64,000 nucleotides of DNA from contig NZ_SMRO01000002.1 in NCBI RefSeq assembly GCF_004359985.1, positions 806,001 to 870,000 of the forward strand. Direction: 5' to 3'. The notes beneath the pieces were generated by a model, which searched no databases, had not been told where the DNA came from, and was given only the letters and a program-made list of their open reading frames with translations. This DNA comes from Paraburkholderia flava (GTDB lineage Bacteria; Pseudomonadota; Gammaproteobacteria; Burkholderiales; Burkholderiaceae). The translations under genes were made by a program, and so were the position numbers. This document shows positions 1 to 11,479 of this stretch, in pieces (position 1 is the stretch's first letter; each line of letters starts with the position of its first letter).

Positions 1-36
1 CTGATCCGCGCTGCGGTGACCACGCAAGGCCAATAG
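1..36 (+). CDS. rseA: RseA-like anti-sigma-E factor, 3' end only (partial)
   Basis: The first eleven codons of the window stay open in frame 1 and end at TAG (34-36), four bases before the rseB start codon. In Burkholderiaceae the gene directly before rseB is rseA, which encodes the inner-membrane anti-sigma factor that holds sigma-E inactive. The assignment rests on gene order and tight spacing only, because eleven residues carry no diagnostic motif. The rest of the gene lies outside the window. Confidence 0.45.
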   Translation: MIRAAVTTQGQ

Positions 37-40
37 TCTG

Positions 41-1084
41 ATGCAGACGCTGCGGTTGAATAAAACGACGATCTGGGGGCGGCTGCCGGCATATCTGTTC
101 TGTGCAGCCGTGTTGTTATCCGCGACACCGCGCGTCTTTGCGCAATCCGACGATCCGCTCGTCGTGCATCGCACGGCGGCGGAGCTACTTGGCCGGATCC
201 ACGAAGCTGCCCAGCAGCAGAACTACGAAGGCGCGTTCGTCTATCAGCGCGGCGCGTTCGTGCAGTCGTCGCGCATCGCTCATTACACGACGCGTAACGA
301 CGGCGAATTCGAGCAGCTCGAGAGCCTCGACGGCAAGCCGCGCAAGATGCTGCGGCATAACGACGACCTGTACACGTTCATCCCGGAACGGCATCTGTGC
401 GTCGTCGAAAAACGGCAGAACAAGGATTCGTTCCCGGCGTTGCTCGCCGCGAGCAGCGATCAGGTGCTGGCTGTCTACGAACCGAAGCTGCTCGGCACCG
501 ATCGGGTCGCGGGTATCGACAGCCAGGTGATCGAACTCGATCCGAAGGACGCGTTCCGCTTTGCCTACAAGCTGTGGGCCGATACGAAGACGGGTCTGCT
601 GCTGCGTGCGCAGACGCTCGATCCGAGCGGTCAGGTGCTTGAGCAGCTGTCGTTCACGCAGATTCGCATCGGCGTGCCCGCCGACAAGACGGGCATCGCG
701 AACGGCATCCGCAATCTGACTGGCTGGACCGTGGTGCATCCGCCGGTCGAACCGGTCGACATGGAAGCGCAGGGCTGGCAGATCGCTCCGACAGTGCCGG
801 GCTTCCGCAAGATTCGTGAACTGCGCAGGCCGATGGCCGCGCGCGATGCCGGCGATCCCCCCATTCCCGTAGATCAGGCTGTATTCTCCGACGGTCTCGC
901 CGCGATTTCGATTTTTGTCGAACCGGCCGAGAAGAACTCTCGCAAGGAAGGGGCAGGCAGCAGCGGGGCGACGCACGTGCTGGTCAAACGGCGCGGCGAT
1001 TTCTGGATCACTGTCCTCGGGGAAGTGCCCCAGACCACGTTGCAGCAATTTGCGTCTGCCATAGAATACAAAGCTCCCAAGTAA
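41..1084 (+). CDS. rseB: RseB/MucB periplasmic regulator of sigma-E
   Basis: This 347-residue protein has an N-terminal signal peptide (hydrophobic stretch about residues 14-28, likely cleavage after the Val-Phe-Ala near 34). Two regions follow as in the RseB/MucB family: a LolA-like lipid-binding domain (about 45-210) and a smaller C-terminal domain (about 225-345). In the family, RseB binds periplasmic RseA and shields it from proteolysis, so it tunes the sigma-E envelope-stress response; lipopolysaccharide or misfolded porins release it. It lies 4 bp after the rseA end and 20 bp before the mucD protease gene, the usual stress operon order. Length and start are normal. Confidence 0.92.
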   Translation: MQTLRLNKTTIWGRLPAYLFCAAVLLSATPRVFAQSDDPLVVHRTAAELLGRIHEAAQQQNYEGAFVYQRGAFVQSSRIAHYTTRNDGEFEQLESLDGKPRKMLRHNDDLYTFIPERHLCVVEKRQNKDSFPALLAASSDQVLAVYEPKLLGTDRVAGIDSQVIELDPKDAFRFAYKLWADTKTGLLLRAQTLDPSGQVLEQLSFTQIRIGVPADKTGIANGIRNLTGWTVVHPPVEPVDMEAQGWQIAPTVPGFRKIRELRRPMAARDAGDPPIPVDQAVFSDGLAAISIFVEPAEKNSRKEGAGSSGATHVLVKRRGDFWITVLGEVPQTTLQQFASAIEYKAPK

Positions 1085-1104
1085 ATCCTTCGGCTCGCTA
1101 CGAT

Positions 1105-2640
1105 ATGACGACTTTCCCGGTGCGCAAATTCCTCGCGGCCGCAGCGGTGGCTGTTTGCCTGCCGTTCGTACCGCATACGGCTTCCGCGGCGCCCGCGGCC
1201 AGTCTTCCCGACTTCACCGATCTCGTCGACAAGGTCGGTCCCGCTGTCGTCAACATTCGCACGACCACCAAGGTGTCGAATTCGACGCGCGGTTTGCCGC
1301 CGGGTCTCGACGACGGCGACATGTCCGAATTCTTCCGTCGCTTCTTCGGCATTCCGTTGCCGCAGTCGCCGCAGCCCGGTACGCCGCGCGGCAAAGGCGG
1401 CAATGGTGGGAAGGGAGACAACGGCGGCGATGGCGGTAGCGGCGGCAGTCAGGATGCGCCCGATAACGGCAGCGATTCCGAACAGAGCAGCGGCGTCGGC
1501 TCGGGCTTCATCCTGTCGTCGGATGGCTACGTGATGACCAACGCGCACGTCGTCGACGATGCGGACACGATCTACGTGACGCTCACCGACAAGCGCGAAT
1601 TCAAGGCGAAGCTGATCGGCGTCGACGATCGCACCGACGTCGCCGTCGTGAAGATCAGCGCGGCGAATCTGCCCACGGTGACGATCGGCGACTCGAACAA
1701 GGTGCGCGTCGGCGAATGGGTCGTCGCGATCGGTTCGCCGTTCGGGCTCGAGAACACGGTCACGGCAGGCATCGTCAGCGCGAAGGGTCGGGATACGGGC
1801 GACTATCTGCCGTTCATCCAGACCGACGTGGCCGTCAATCCGGGTAATTCGGGCGGTCCGCTGATCAACATGCAGGGCGAGGTGATCGGCATCAACTCGC
1901 AGATCTACAGCCGCACCGGCGGCTTCATGGGGATTTCGTTCGCGATTCCGATCGACGAAGCGATGCGTGTCGCCGATCAGCTGAAGACCACCGGCAAGGT
2001 TACGCGAGGTCGCATTGCGGTTGCGATCGGCGAGGTGACGAAGGACGTCGCCGATTCGCTCGGCTTGCCGCGGGCGCAGGGTGCGCTCGTCAGCAGCGTC
2101 GAACCCGGCGGTCCGGCCGACAAGGCTGGCGTGCAGCCCGGCGACATCATCCTGAAGTTCAACGGCCATTCGGTCGATACCGCGACCGATCTGCCGCGGA
2201 TGGTCGGCGATACGAAGCCGGGCACGAAGGCGACGATCACCGTGTGGCGCAAGGGTCAGTCGCGCGATCTGCCGGTCACGATCGCGGAAATGCAGACGGA
2301 CAAGGTCGCGAAGGCCGACCAGAAGAAGACCCCGGCGCCGAAGCCGCGCGCGTCGAATTCGCTCGGTATCGCGGTCAGCGACTTGCCGGCCGACCAGCAG
2401 AAAGCGTTGAAGGTGAACGGCGGCGTGCAGGTCGATTCGGTCGATGGTCCGGCGGTGCGTGTCGGTCTGCAGCGTGGCGACATCATCCTGCGCGTCGGCG
2501 ATACCGACATCACGGGCGCCCGTCAGTTCGAAGAAGTGACGTCGCACCTGGATCCGTCGAAGATGGTCGCGCTGCTGGTTCGCCGCGGCGACAACACGCA
2601 GTTCGTCCCGATCCGTCCGCGCGGACCCGCGCAGAAGTGA
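1105..2640 (+). CDS. mucD: Do-family periplasmic serine protease (MucD/DegP)
   Basis: This 511-residue HtrA protease degrades misfolded periplasmic proteins under envelope stress. A signal peptide ends near Ala28-Ala29. The chymotrypsin-like domain shows the full triad: His148 (TNAHVV), Asp178 (DRTDVAVV) and Ser249 (NPGNSGGPL). Two PDZ domains follow, at about 290-385 and 415-505. A loop at about 95-128, rich in Gly, Asp and Ser, replaces the Q-linker region seen in DegP. It follows rseB by 20 bp and belongs to the sigma-E regulatory operon. MucD and DegQ are equally good family names; the operon position favours MucD. Confidence 0.93.
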   Translation: MTTFPVRKFLAAAAVAVCLPFVPHTASAAPAASLPDFTDLVDKVGPAVVNIRTTTKVSNSTRGLPPGLDDGDMSEFFRRFFGIPLPQSPQPGTPRGKGGNGGKGDNGGDGGSGGSQDAPDNGSDSEQSSGVGSGFILSSDGYVMTNAHVVDDADTIYVTLTDKREFKAKLIGVDDRTDVAVVKISAANLPTVTIGDSNKVRVGEWVVAIGSPFGLENTVTAGIVSAKGRDTGDYLPFIQTDVAVNPGNSGGPLINMQGEVIGINSQIYSRTGGFMGISFAIPIDEAMRVADQLKTTGKVTRGRIAVAIGEVTKDVADSLGLPRAQGALVSSVEPGGPADKAGVQPGDIILKFNGHSVDTATDLPRMVGDTKPGTKATITVWRKGQSRDLPVTIAEMQTDKVAKADQKKTPAPKPRASNSLGIAVSDLPADQQKALKVNGGVQVDSVDGPAVRVGLQRGDIILRVGDTDITGARQFEEVTSHLDPSKMVALLVRRGDNTQFVPIRPRGPAQK

Positions 2641-2645
2641 CGTCG

Positions 2646-2936
2646 ATGGCACCGCTCACGCCGCTCGTTCTCTATGGGCGCGCGTGGTGCCATCTTTGCG
2701 ACGACATGCTCGAGGCACTCGAGCCTGTATTGGCCGAGTTCGGTGCAACGGTCGACGTGCTCGACATCGACGCGGATCCCGCGCTCGAAGCGCGCTTCAA
2801 CGAACTGGTGCCGGTGTTGATGTGCGACGGCATCGAACTGTGTCACTACCATTTCGACGAAGCACGCGTACGCGCGGCATTGACGGCGCGTACGCACGTA
2901 GCGGCAGCGGCGCACACAGCAGCACGCGCTGAATGA
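2646..2936 (+). CDS. Glutaredoxin-family protein
   Basis: A 96-residue thioredoxin-fold protein with a CxxC redox motif (Cys15-His-Leu-Cys18) after the first strand, and a cis-proline-type segment (LVPVLMCDG) near residues 56-64. The family (DUF836/glutaredoxin-like) is thought to act in thiol-disulfide exchange, but the substrate is unknown. The start chosen is the ATG five bases after the mucD stop; a longer open frame that runs back into mucD is only a shadow. The same gene sits between mucD and lepA in related Burkholderiaceae. The last 15 residues are Ala-rich and probably disordered. Confidence 0.8.
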   Translation: MAPLTPLVLYGRAWCHLCDDMLEALEPVLAEFGATVDVLDIDADPALEARFNELVPVLMCDGIELCHYHFDEARVRAALTARTHVAAAAHTAARAE

Positions 2937-3115
2937 ATCGCAAATAAGTCCGGATAATCCGCCGCGCGTCAGTCCGAAACGCCGAACGGCATGCCAGAGT
3001 CCGGTAAACCCGCCGGGCGAGGCCCTTTTCGGCTAAAATAGATCGGTTTTTCACCTACTTACAAGGCGTGCTCTGCTATCGTCCGAGCGCGCCTTTTTCG
3101 CTTGATCGGCACTGA

Positions 3116-4909
<1,794 letters not shown>

Positions 4910-4947
4910 ATCGTCCGACAAAAATAGGTCCGCTAACTGGAACCCGT

Positions 4948-5841
4948 ATGAATTTTGCGCTGATTCTTTTTGTGCTCGTCGTCTTGACGGGCGTTGCATG
5001 GGTCGCAGACAAACTGATTTTCGTGCCGCAGCGCCGTCGTGCCGCGGACGCCGCCGTTGCCGAGTTCGACCGGCAGCAGGCTCGCGTTGGCGAGCGTTTC
5101 GCCGACGAGAACGCGCCGCAGACCCGTGCCCGTCTGCGTGACGAGAAGCTGCGGCAGCCGTGGTGGCTCGAATACACGGCGAGCTTTTTCCCGGTCATTC
5201 TGGTGGTGTTCGTCGTGCGCTCGTTCGTCGTCGAGCCGTTCAAGATTCCGTCGGGGTCGATGGTGCCGACGCTGATGGTCGGCGATTTCATTCTCGTCAA
5301 TAAATTCGATTACGGCATTCGCCTGCCGATCACGAACACGAAGCTCACGCAGGGTCGGCCGCTGCAACGAGGCGACGTGGTCGTCTTCCGCTATCCGAAG
5401 GACGAATCGGTCGACTACATCAAGCGCGTGATCGGCCTGCCCGGCGATGTCGTCGCGTACCAGGACAAGCAGCTGACGATCAACGGCAAGCCGGTGCCCG
5501 AAACACCGATGCCGGACTTCTTCGACGACGAACGCATCGGTTACGCGAAGCAGTTCGAAGAAGATCTCGACGGTCGCAAGAACGCGATTCTGAACAACCC
5601 CGCCGTGCCGCCGTTCATCGTCGGTGCAGAAGACTATCCGTATCGCGACAACTGCCAGTACAACGCGCGCGGTGTGATCTGCAAGGTGCCGCCGGGTAAC
5701 TACTTCATGATGGGCGACAACCGCGACAACAGTGCGGACAGCCGCTACTGGGGTTTCGCACCGGACCAGAATGTCGTCGGTCGCGCGTTCTTCATCTGGA
5801 TGAATTTCAGCAATCTGAAGCGCATCGGATTTTTCCACTGA
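4948..5841 (+). CDS. lepB: Signal peptidase I
   Basis: This 297-residue inner-membrane protease removes signal peptides from exported preproteins. Two N-terminal transmembrane segments (about 2-24 and 79-93) flank a cytoplasmic loop. The catalytic serine is Ser104 in the box PSGSMVPTL, and the general base is Lys159 in DYIKRVIGLPGD. Further family boxes include GDNRDNSADSRYWG near residue 258. The insert between the catalytic boxes is typical of beta- and gammaproteobacterial LepB. The gene is in the usual lepA-lepB-rnc order. Confidence 0.96.
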   Translation: MNFALILFVLVVLTGVAWVADKLIFVPQRRRAADAAVAEFDRQQARVGERFADENAPQTRARLRDEKLRQPWWLEYTASFFPVILVVFVVRSFVVEPFKIPSGSMVPTLMVGDFILVNKFDYGIRLPITNTKLTQGRPLQRGDVVVFRYPKDESVDYIKRVIGLPGDVVAYQDKQLTINGKPVPETPMPDFFDDERIGYAKQFEEDLDGRKNAILNNPAVPPFIVGAEDYPYRDNCQYNARGVICKVPPGNYFMMGDNRDNSADSRYWGFAPDQNVVGRAFFIWMNFSNLKRIGFFH

Positions 5842-6029
5842 GTTCGACGGTCGCATAGGGTTGCATAAGGCCCGCGCATTCCTCGCATCACTCCTTCGAT
5901 ACACGTCGCGTACACACGCGGCGTGTTATCACGCTACTTTAAGAACGTGCGGTAACGTCGCTACGCGACGGTTTTTCGCCCACCTGAGCGCGTTGCCGCC
6001 GGGCAGGGCGCCCGCGTTATACTCTGCAC

Positions 6030-7223
6030 ATGCCTTCATCTCCGTTGGAAAGCCGTTTGCGCTACGAATTTCGCAATGCGGAATTGTTGCGCCAGGCTTT
6101 GACACATCGCAGTCACAGCGCCACGCATAACGAACGGCTCGAGTTTCTCGGCGACTCTGTTCTGAATTGCGCGGTAGCCGCACTTTTGTTCCAGCGTTTC
6201 AGCAAGCTGGACGAAGGCGATCTGTCACGTGTCCGCGCCAACCTGGTCAAACAGCAATCCCTGTACGAAATCGCTCAGGCCCTGAATGTGTCGGAGGGGT
6301 TGCGCCTCGGCGAAGGCGAGCTGCGCAGCGGCGGGTTCCGCCGGCCGTCGATCCTCGCCGACACGCTGGAAGCCATTCTGGGCGCGGTCTTCCTCGACGG
6401 TGGCTTCGACGCCGCCCAGACGGTGATCAAACGCCTGTACGTGCCGATCCTCGACCACATCGACCCGCGCACACTGGGCAAGGATTCGAAGACGCTGCTG
6501 CAGGAATACCTGCAAGGCCACAAGCTGCCGTTGCCGACCTATACGGTCGTCGCGACGCATGGCGCAGCGCACAATCAACAGTTCGAAGTCGAATGCACGG
6601 TGCCCAAGCTGGACGTCAAGGTGTCCGGATCGGGTGCGAGCCGCCGCGCGGCCGAGCAGGCCGCCGCCAAGAAGGCACTCGACGAGGTCATGGCCGCAGC
6701 ACCAGCGATGGTCACGAAGCCGCGCCGCTCGAAGGGCACCCGCGCTGCGAAGCATGCGGAGCCGGAAATCGTGCCGGGCGTCGCCGGCGTGCAGACGGCG
6801 CTCGATCTCCGTTCGCCCGATCGCAAGAGCGAACGGGCAGCACGAGGTGAGGCGAAGCCGGCTGCCGCACCTGAAGCACCGCCTGTGGCCACGCCGGCTC
6901 CCGCTATCGCGCCCGCGCCGCTCGCGGTGATTCGCGCGGCGCATGTGGAGTACAGCCAGCCGGCCGCGTCATCTGCCGACAAGGACAAGAGCGACAAAAA
7001 CGACAAAACCGAGCGCGGCGAGAAAATCGTCGAGAAGCTCGTCGAAAAGGCCGCGGAAAAGCTCGCCGACAAGGCAGCCGACAAGCCCGCTGCACCCCGT
7101 CATGCCCGCGGCGAACCGCTGAACGGCGCAGCCACTGAACCGGGAACCGCCGGCACCGCTGCAGCCGAACTCGAACCCGGACTCGCCGACGTGCCGCAGC
7201 GTGTCGCCGACGCCGGCCATTGA
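6030..7223 (+). CDS. rnc: Ribonuclease III with long C-terminal extension
   Basis: The first 225 residues are a complete RNase III: signature [11 protein letters not shown] (35-45), catalytic Asp42 and Glu114, and a double-stranded-RNA-binding domain at about 153-222. It cleaves rRNA precursors and other duplex RNA. Residues 230-397 form an extra tail rich in Ala, Pro, Lys and Glu, with repeated short EK/DK blocks near 320-350 and no recognisable fold. At 397 residues it is about 170 longer than E. coli RNase III; similar tails occur in Burkholderia. The start ATG sits 188 bp after lepB. Confidence 0.95.
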   Translation: MPSSPLESRLRYEFRNAELLRQALTHRSHSATHNERLEFLGDSVLNCAVAALLFQRFSKLDEGDLSRVRANLVKQQSLYEIAQALNVSEGLRLGEGELRSGGFRRPSILADTLEAILGAVFLDGGFDAAQTVIKRLYVPILDHIDPRTLGKDSKTLLQEYLQGHKLPLPTYTVVATHGAAHNQQFEVECTVPKLDVKVSGSGASRRAAEQAAAKKALDEVMAAAPAMVTKPRRSKGTRAAKHAEPEIVPGVAGVQTALDLRSPDRKSERAARGEAKPAAAPEAPPVATPAPAIAPAPLAVIRAAHVEYSQPAASSADKDKSDKNDKTERGEKIVEKLVEKAAEKLADKAADKPAAPRHARGEPLNGAATEPGTAGTAAAELEPGLADVPQRVADAGH

Positions 7224-7287
7224 CCGACCACAATTGACCCTGCGCCACACGCGGCGCACGCTCTCCCTGAACTCGCGGTAACCGAAT

Positions 7288-8187
7288 ATGAACGCTCCCA
7301 CTCCCTCTGGTTTTCGCTGCGGCATGGTCGCGATCGTCGGCCGTCCGAATGTCGGCAAGTCGACGCTGATGAATGCGCTCGTCGGCCAGAAAGTCAGCAT
7401 CACGTCGCGCAAGGCGCAGACCACCCGGCACCGCATCACCGGCATCCATACGCTCGAGGACGCGCAGTACATCTTCGTCGATACGCCTGGTTTCCAGACG
7501 CGTCACGCCAGCGCGCTGAACCGTTCGCTGAACCGCGCGGTGACATCGACGCTGTCGTCGGTCGACGCCGTGCTGTTCGTGATCGAAGCAGGCCGCTTCG
7601 GCCCCGACGACCAGAAAGTGCTCGACCTGATCCCCGCGTCGGCGCCGACGCTGCTGGTCGCGAACAAGCTTGATCGCGTGTCGGACAAGGAATCGCTGTT
7701 CCCGTTCATGCAGCAGATGAGCGCGCTGCGCGAGTACAAGGAAATCGTGCCGCTGTCGGCGAAGAATCTCGACGACATCAAGCGGTTGATGGTAACGGTG
7801 CGCCCGTATTTGCCGGAAGGCGAGCCGATCTACGGCGAAGACGATCTGACCGACCGCAGCGAGCGCTTCCTCGCGGCGGAAATCCTGCGTGAGAAAGTCT
7901 TCCGCTGGACCGGCGACGAACTGCCGTACACGAGCACCGTGCTGATCGAGAAGTTCGAAACCGAAGGCCGGCTGCGCCGCATCTTCGCGACGATCCTCGT
8001 CGACCGCGACACCCACAAGGCGATGATCATCGGACAGAAGGGCGCGAAGCTGAAGCAGATCAGCACCGACGCGCGCGTCGACATGGAAAAGCTGTTCGAC
8101 GGTCCGGTGTATCTCGAGACCTTCATCAAGGTGAAGAGCGGCTGGGCCGACAACGATGCCGGACTTCGTGCGTATGGGTACGAATGA
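7288..8187 (+). CDS. era: GTPase Era
   Basis: This 299-residue GTPase binds the 3' end of 16S rRNA during small-subunit assembly. G1 is GRPNVGKST (18-26), G3 is DTPG (about 70-73), G4 is NKLD (about 130-133), and a C-terminal KH domain carries the [12 protein letters not shown] loop. Length is normal for Era. It follows rnc by 64 bp and overlaps or abuts recO, the widespread rnc-era-recO operon. Confidence 0.97.
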   Translation: MNAPTPSGFRCGMVAIVGRPNVGKSTLMNALVGQKVSITSRKAQTTRHRITGIHTLEDAQYIFVDTPGFQTRHASALNRSLNRAVTSTLSSVDAVLFVIEAGRFGPDDQKVLDLIPASAPTLLVANKLDRVSDKESLFPFMQQMSALREYKEIVPLSAKNLDDIKRLMVTVRPYLPEGEPIYGEDDLTDRSERFLAAEILREKVFRWTGDELPYTSTVLIEKFETEGRLRRIFATILVDRDTHKAMIIGQKGAKLKQISTDARVDMEKLFDGPVYLETFIKVKSGWADNDAGLRAYGYE

Positions 8188-9121
8188 CGGGTGGATGACC
8201 CTGCCGCCCGAAGCGGAGCCGGACGACGCCGAACCGGCCGAACGGGCGGCTCAGCCACGCCCGCGCGCCGCGAAAAAAACGCCGCGCACGTCAGGCGGCA
8301 AACGCTCGTCTGCCGCTGATACCTTCGACACCGACGCCGCGCCTGAAGGCACAGCCGGTGCATCCCGCAAGACCCCAACCCGCCGCACGCCCCGCACCAC
8401 CGCATCGGAATACCGGATCGCGGAGCAACCCGCGTTCGTGCTGCACAGCTACCCGTACCGCGAAACGAGCCTCATCATCGACGTGCTGTCGCGCGATCAT
8501 GGACGCCTCGCGCTCGTCGCGAAAGGCGCGAAGCGACCGCACTCCGCGCTGCGCGGCGTGCTGCAGACGTTCCAGCCGCTCGCGCTGTCGTGGTCCGGTA
8601 AAGGCGAAGTGCGCACGCTGACCGGTGCCGAATGGGTCGGCGGGATGCTGCCGCTCGGCGGCGATGCGCTGCTGTGCGGCTTCTACGTGAACGAACTGCT
8701 GGTGAAGTTCTGCGCGCGCGAAGATCCGCATCCGCAGCTGTTCCATCACTACGTCGTTACGATGACGCGTCTCGGGCACGACGAACCTCCGGTGCAGGTG
8801 CTGCGCTCGTTCGAGCGCTTGCTGCTGCGCGAAACCGGCTATGCGCTCGCGCTCGACCGCACGGTGACGCGCCAGGCCGTGCAGGCCGAACGCCGCTATG
8901 TGTTCGATCCCGAGCGCGGCGTGCGCGAAGCGTCCGACGATCTGCCCGCGCAATGGCCGGTGATCGCGGGACAGACCTTGCTCGACATGGAGCACGACGA
9001 TTACCATCGACCGCAAACCGTCGCGCAAAGCAAAACGTTGATGCGCTTCCTGCTGAACACCTACCTCGGCGGCACGCCGCTCGCGACGCGCCAGATCCTG
9101 ATCGACCTGCAAAATCTATGA
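8174..9121 (+). CDS. recO: DNA repair protein RecO
   Basis: RecO anneals single strands and loads RecA with RecF/RecR in gap repair. An N-terminal extension rich in Pro, Ala and Arg (about 75 residues) precedes the OB fold, which begins near [16 protein letters not shown]; the helical C-terminal domain follows. The start is uncertain: in-frame ATGs at 8156, 8174 and 8195 all fit. I chose 8174, giving 315 residues and a 14-bp overlap with era, on a weak recollection of family N-termini. Its stop shares the ATGA with the pdxJ start. Confidence 0.9.
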   Translation: MGTNDGWMTLPPEAEPDDAEPAERAAQPRPRAAKKTPRTSGGKRSSAADTFDTDAAPEGTAGASRKTPTRRTPRTTASEYRIAEQPAFVLHSYPYRETSLIIDVLSRDHGRLALVAKGAKRPHSALRGVLQTFQPLALSWSGKGEVRTLTGAEWVGGMLPLGGDALLCGFYVNELLVKFCAREDPHPQLFHHYVVTMTRLGHDEPPVQVLRSFERLLLRETGYALALDRTVTRQAVQAERRYVFDPERGVREASDDLPAQWPVIAGQTLLDMEHDDYHRPQTVAQSKTLMRFLLNTYLGGTPLATRQILIDLQNL

Positions 9122-9882
9122 GCTTCTTTCTGACCTCGCCCACCGCGATCGACCTCGGCGTGAACATCGATCACGTCGCCACACTGCGCAACGTGCGCGG
9201 CACGACCTATCCCGATCCGATCCGCGCGGCGCTGATGGCCGAAGAGGCCGGCGCCGATGCGATCACACTGCATCTGCGCGAGGACCGCCGCCACATCGTC
9301 GATGCGGACGTGCGTGCGCTGCGTCCGCTGCTGAAAACGAGGATGAATCTCGAATGCGCGATCACGTCCGAGATGCTCGACATCGCGTGCGACGTGAAAC
9401 CGCACGACGTCTGCCTCGTTCCGGAAAAACGCGCGGAGCTGACGACCGAAGGCGGTCTCGATGTCGCGGGCCAGTTCGAAGCGGTGCGTGCCGCATGCAC
9501 GCAACTCGCCGGTGCCGGCTCGCGCGTGTCGCTGTTCATCGATCCCGACGACGCGCAGATTCGTGCCGCGCACGAAGCGGGCGCGCCGGTCGTCGAATTG
9601 CACACCGGTCGTTACGCGGAAGCACACGATCCCGCCGAACAGCAGCGCGAATACGAGCGTGTCGTGCGTAGCGTCGAGCTGGGCATATCGCTGGGTCTGA
9701 AGGTCAATGCGGGACACGGTCTGCACTACACGAACGTCCAGGCGATCGCGGCGATCGACGGCATTGTCGAGCTGAACATCGGCCACGCGATCGTCGCGCA
9801 CGCGATCTTCGCCGGCTGGGACAACGCGGTGCGCGAGATGAAGGCGATCATGGTCGCGGCGCGTCTCGCCGCGCGGACATAA
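9118..9882 (+). CDS. pdxJ: Pyridoxine 5'-phosphate synthase
   Basis: PdxJ condenses 1-deoxyxylulose-5-phosphate with 3-amino-2-oxopropyl phosphate to make pyridoxine phosphate in DXP-dependent vitamin B6 synthesis. The 254-residue TIM barrel shows the family N-terminus [14 protein letters not shown] and the later glycine-rich phosphate site [10 protein letters not shown]. The ATG at 9118 overlaps the recO stop (ATGA), which implies translational coupling. The next gene, acpS, starts 20 bp after the stop, the common pdxJ-acpS pair. Confidence 0.97.
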   Translation: MSFFLTSPTAIDLGVNIDHVATLRNVRGTTYPDPIRAALMAEEAGADAITLHLREDRRHIVDADVRALRPLLKTRMNLECAITSEMLDIACDVKPHDVCLVPEKRAELTTEGGLDVAGQFEAVRAACTQLAGAGSRVSLFIDPDDAQIRAAHEAGAPVVELHTGRYAEAHDPAEQQREYERVVRSVELGISLGLKVNAGHGLHYTNVQAIAAIDGIVELNIGHAIVAHAIFAGWDNAVREMKAIMVAARLAART

Positions 9883-9902
9883 CGCAAATCAGGCGACGAC
9901 GC

Positions 9903-10316
9903 ATGGCGATCTACGGCATCGGTACCGACATCGTTCAGGTCAGCCGCGTCGCGGCCGTGATGACGCGCACGAACGACCGCTTCGCCGAGAAAGTGCTCGG
10001 CCCGGACGAACTGCGCATCTATCACGCACGTCGCGCACGATCGGAAGCGCGCGGGCTCGCCTTTCTCGCGACGCGTTTTTCGGCGAAGGAAGCGTTCTCG
10101 AAAGCGATCGGCCTCGGCATGCACTGGCCGATGACGTGGCGCGCGCTCCAAACATTGAACGAACCGAGCGGCCGGCCGATGGTGGTGGCCTCCGGCGAAC
10201 TCGCTGAATGGCTCGCCGCGCGCGGCATCACCGCACGCGTGACGATCACCGACGAGCGCGATTACGCGGTGTCGTTCGTGATTGCGGAAACCGGCGAGCC
10301 GCCCGCAGCAGGCTGA
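9903..10316 (+). CDS. acpS: Holo-[acyl-carrier-protein] synthase
   Basis: A 137-residue enzyme that moves the phosphopantetheine group of CoA onto apo-ACP for fatty acid synthesis. The N-terminal [11 protein letters not shown] holds the magnesium-binding Asp, and [12 protein letters not shown] holds the conserved Glu and Lys. Length is slightly above the typical 126 residues. It lies between pdxJ and nagZ in a run of genes on the same strand. Confidence 0.95.
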   Translation: MAIYGIGTDIVQVSRVAAVMTRTNDRFAEKVLGPDELRIYHARRARSEARGLAFLATRFSAKEAFSKAIGLGMHWPMTWRALQTLNEPSGRPMVVASGELAEWLAARGITARVTITDERDYAVSFVIAETGEPPAAG

Positions 10317-10383
10317 TCGCACGATCACTCATGAGGCGCGTTCGCCGCGCCTCTTTCTCTCTGTCTCTCGATTGCTCAATTCG

Positions 10384-11424
10384 ATGAAAACTTCTCCTGG
10401 ACCGGTGATGCTCGACGTGGTCGGCAAGACGCTGACCGATGACGACAAGCGTCGCCTTGCCCATCCGATGACGGGCGGCGTGATCCTGTTCGCCCGCCAC
10501 TATGAAAACCGCGCGCAGCTGGTTGCGCTGACCGACGCGATCCGCGCGGTGCGCGAAGACATCCTGATCGCCGTCGATCACGAAGGCGGCCGCGTGCAGC
10601 GCTTTCGGACCGATGGCTTCACGGTGCTGCCGTCGATGGGCGCGCTGGGTCAGCTGTGGGACAAGGACGTGCTGTACGCGACGAAGGTGGCGACAGCGGT
10701 CGGCTACGTGCTCGCCGCCGAACTGCGCGCGTGTGGAATCGACCTGAGCTTCACGCCGGTGCTCGATCTGAACTACGGACAGTCGAAGGTGATCGGCGAT
10801 CGCGCGTTCCATCGCGATCCGCGCGTCGTCGCGATGCTCGCGAAGAGCGTGAATCATGGGCTCGCGCTGGCCGGGATGGCGAACTGCGGCAAGCATTTTC
10901 CGGGGCACGGGTTTGCCGAGGCGGACTCGCATGTCGCGGTGCCGGTCGACGACCGGCCGCTCGATGCGATCCTGCGCGACGACATCGCGCCGTACGACTG
11001 GCTCGGGATGTCGCTCGCGGCGGTGCTGCCCGCGCACGTGATCTATCCGCAGGTCGACACGAAGCCGGCGGGTTTTTCACGTGTATGGCTGCAGGAAATC
11101 CTGCGCGGCAAGCTGCGTTTTCCGGGTGCGATTTTCAGCGACGATCTGTCGATGGAGGCGGCGCGGCAGGGCGGTTCATTGACCGAGGCCGCGACCGCTG
11201 CGCTCCACGCCGGCTGCGACATGGTGCTGATCTGCAATCAGCCGGACGAGGCGGGCAAGGTACTCGACGCGCTGCGCGTGATGCCGACGAAGGCGTCGCA
11301 GCGTCGGCTGAAGCGGATGCGTCCGCGCGGCAAGGCGTTGAAGTGGAGCAAGCTGGTTGCTGAGCCGCAGTATCAGCAGGCGCACGCGTTGTTGCGCGAG
11401 GCGTTCCCGCAGGCATCGAAGTGA
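10384..11424 (+). CDS. nagZ: Beta-N-acetylhexosaminidase NagZ
   Basis: This 346-residue glycoside hydrolase family 3 enzyme cleaves GlcNAc from anhydro-muropeptides in cell-wall recycling. The KHFPGHG loop supplies the His of the catalytic dyad, and IFSDDLSMEA carries the nucleophilic Asp. The start is the ATG at 10384; an in-frame extension back into the acpS intergenic region lacks family similarity. A strong hairpin terminator follows directly. NagZ products can signal beta-lactamase induction in some bacteria, and a class D enzyme lies 13 kb away, but no link is shown here. Confidence 0.95.
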   Translation: MKTSPGPVMLDVVGKTLTDDDKRRLAHPMTGGVILFARHYENRAQLVALTDAIRAVREDILIAVDHEGGRVQRFRTDGFTVLPSMGALGQLWDKDVLYATKVATAVGYVLAAELRACGIDLSFTPVLDLNYGQSKVIGDRAFHRDPRVVAMLAKSVNHGLALAGMANCGKHFPGHGFAEADSHVAVPVDDRPLDAILRDDIAPYDWLGMSLAAVLPAHVIYPQVDTKPAGFSRVWLQEILRGKLRFPGAIFSDDLSMEAARQGGSLTEAATAALHAGCDMVLICNQPDEAGKVLDALRVMPTKASQRRLKRMRPRGKALKWSKLVAEPQYQQAHALLREAFPQASK

Positions 11425-11464
11425 AGCGGGGGCCGTCGTTCATCACGACGGCCCCCGCTTTTTC
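11425..11464. terminator. Bidirectional terminator between nagZ and the response regulator
   Basis: A perfect 15-bp stem (11425-11439 with 11445-11459) closes a 5-base loop and is followed by a T-run on the plus strand. An A at the 5' edge gives weaker T content for the minus strand. It separates the convergent nagZ and response-regulator genes. Confidence 0.88.
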
Positions 11465-11479
11465 ATACCGCTCTTCCGC

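Noticed and set aside
874..2652. A 592-residue minus-strand open frame opposite mucD
   Set aside because: Antisense to the protease with its full catalytic triad; Arg/Asp-rich shadow.
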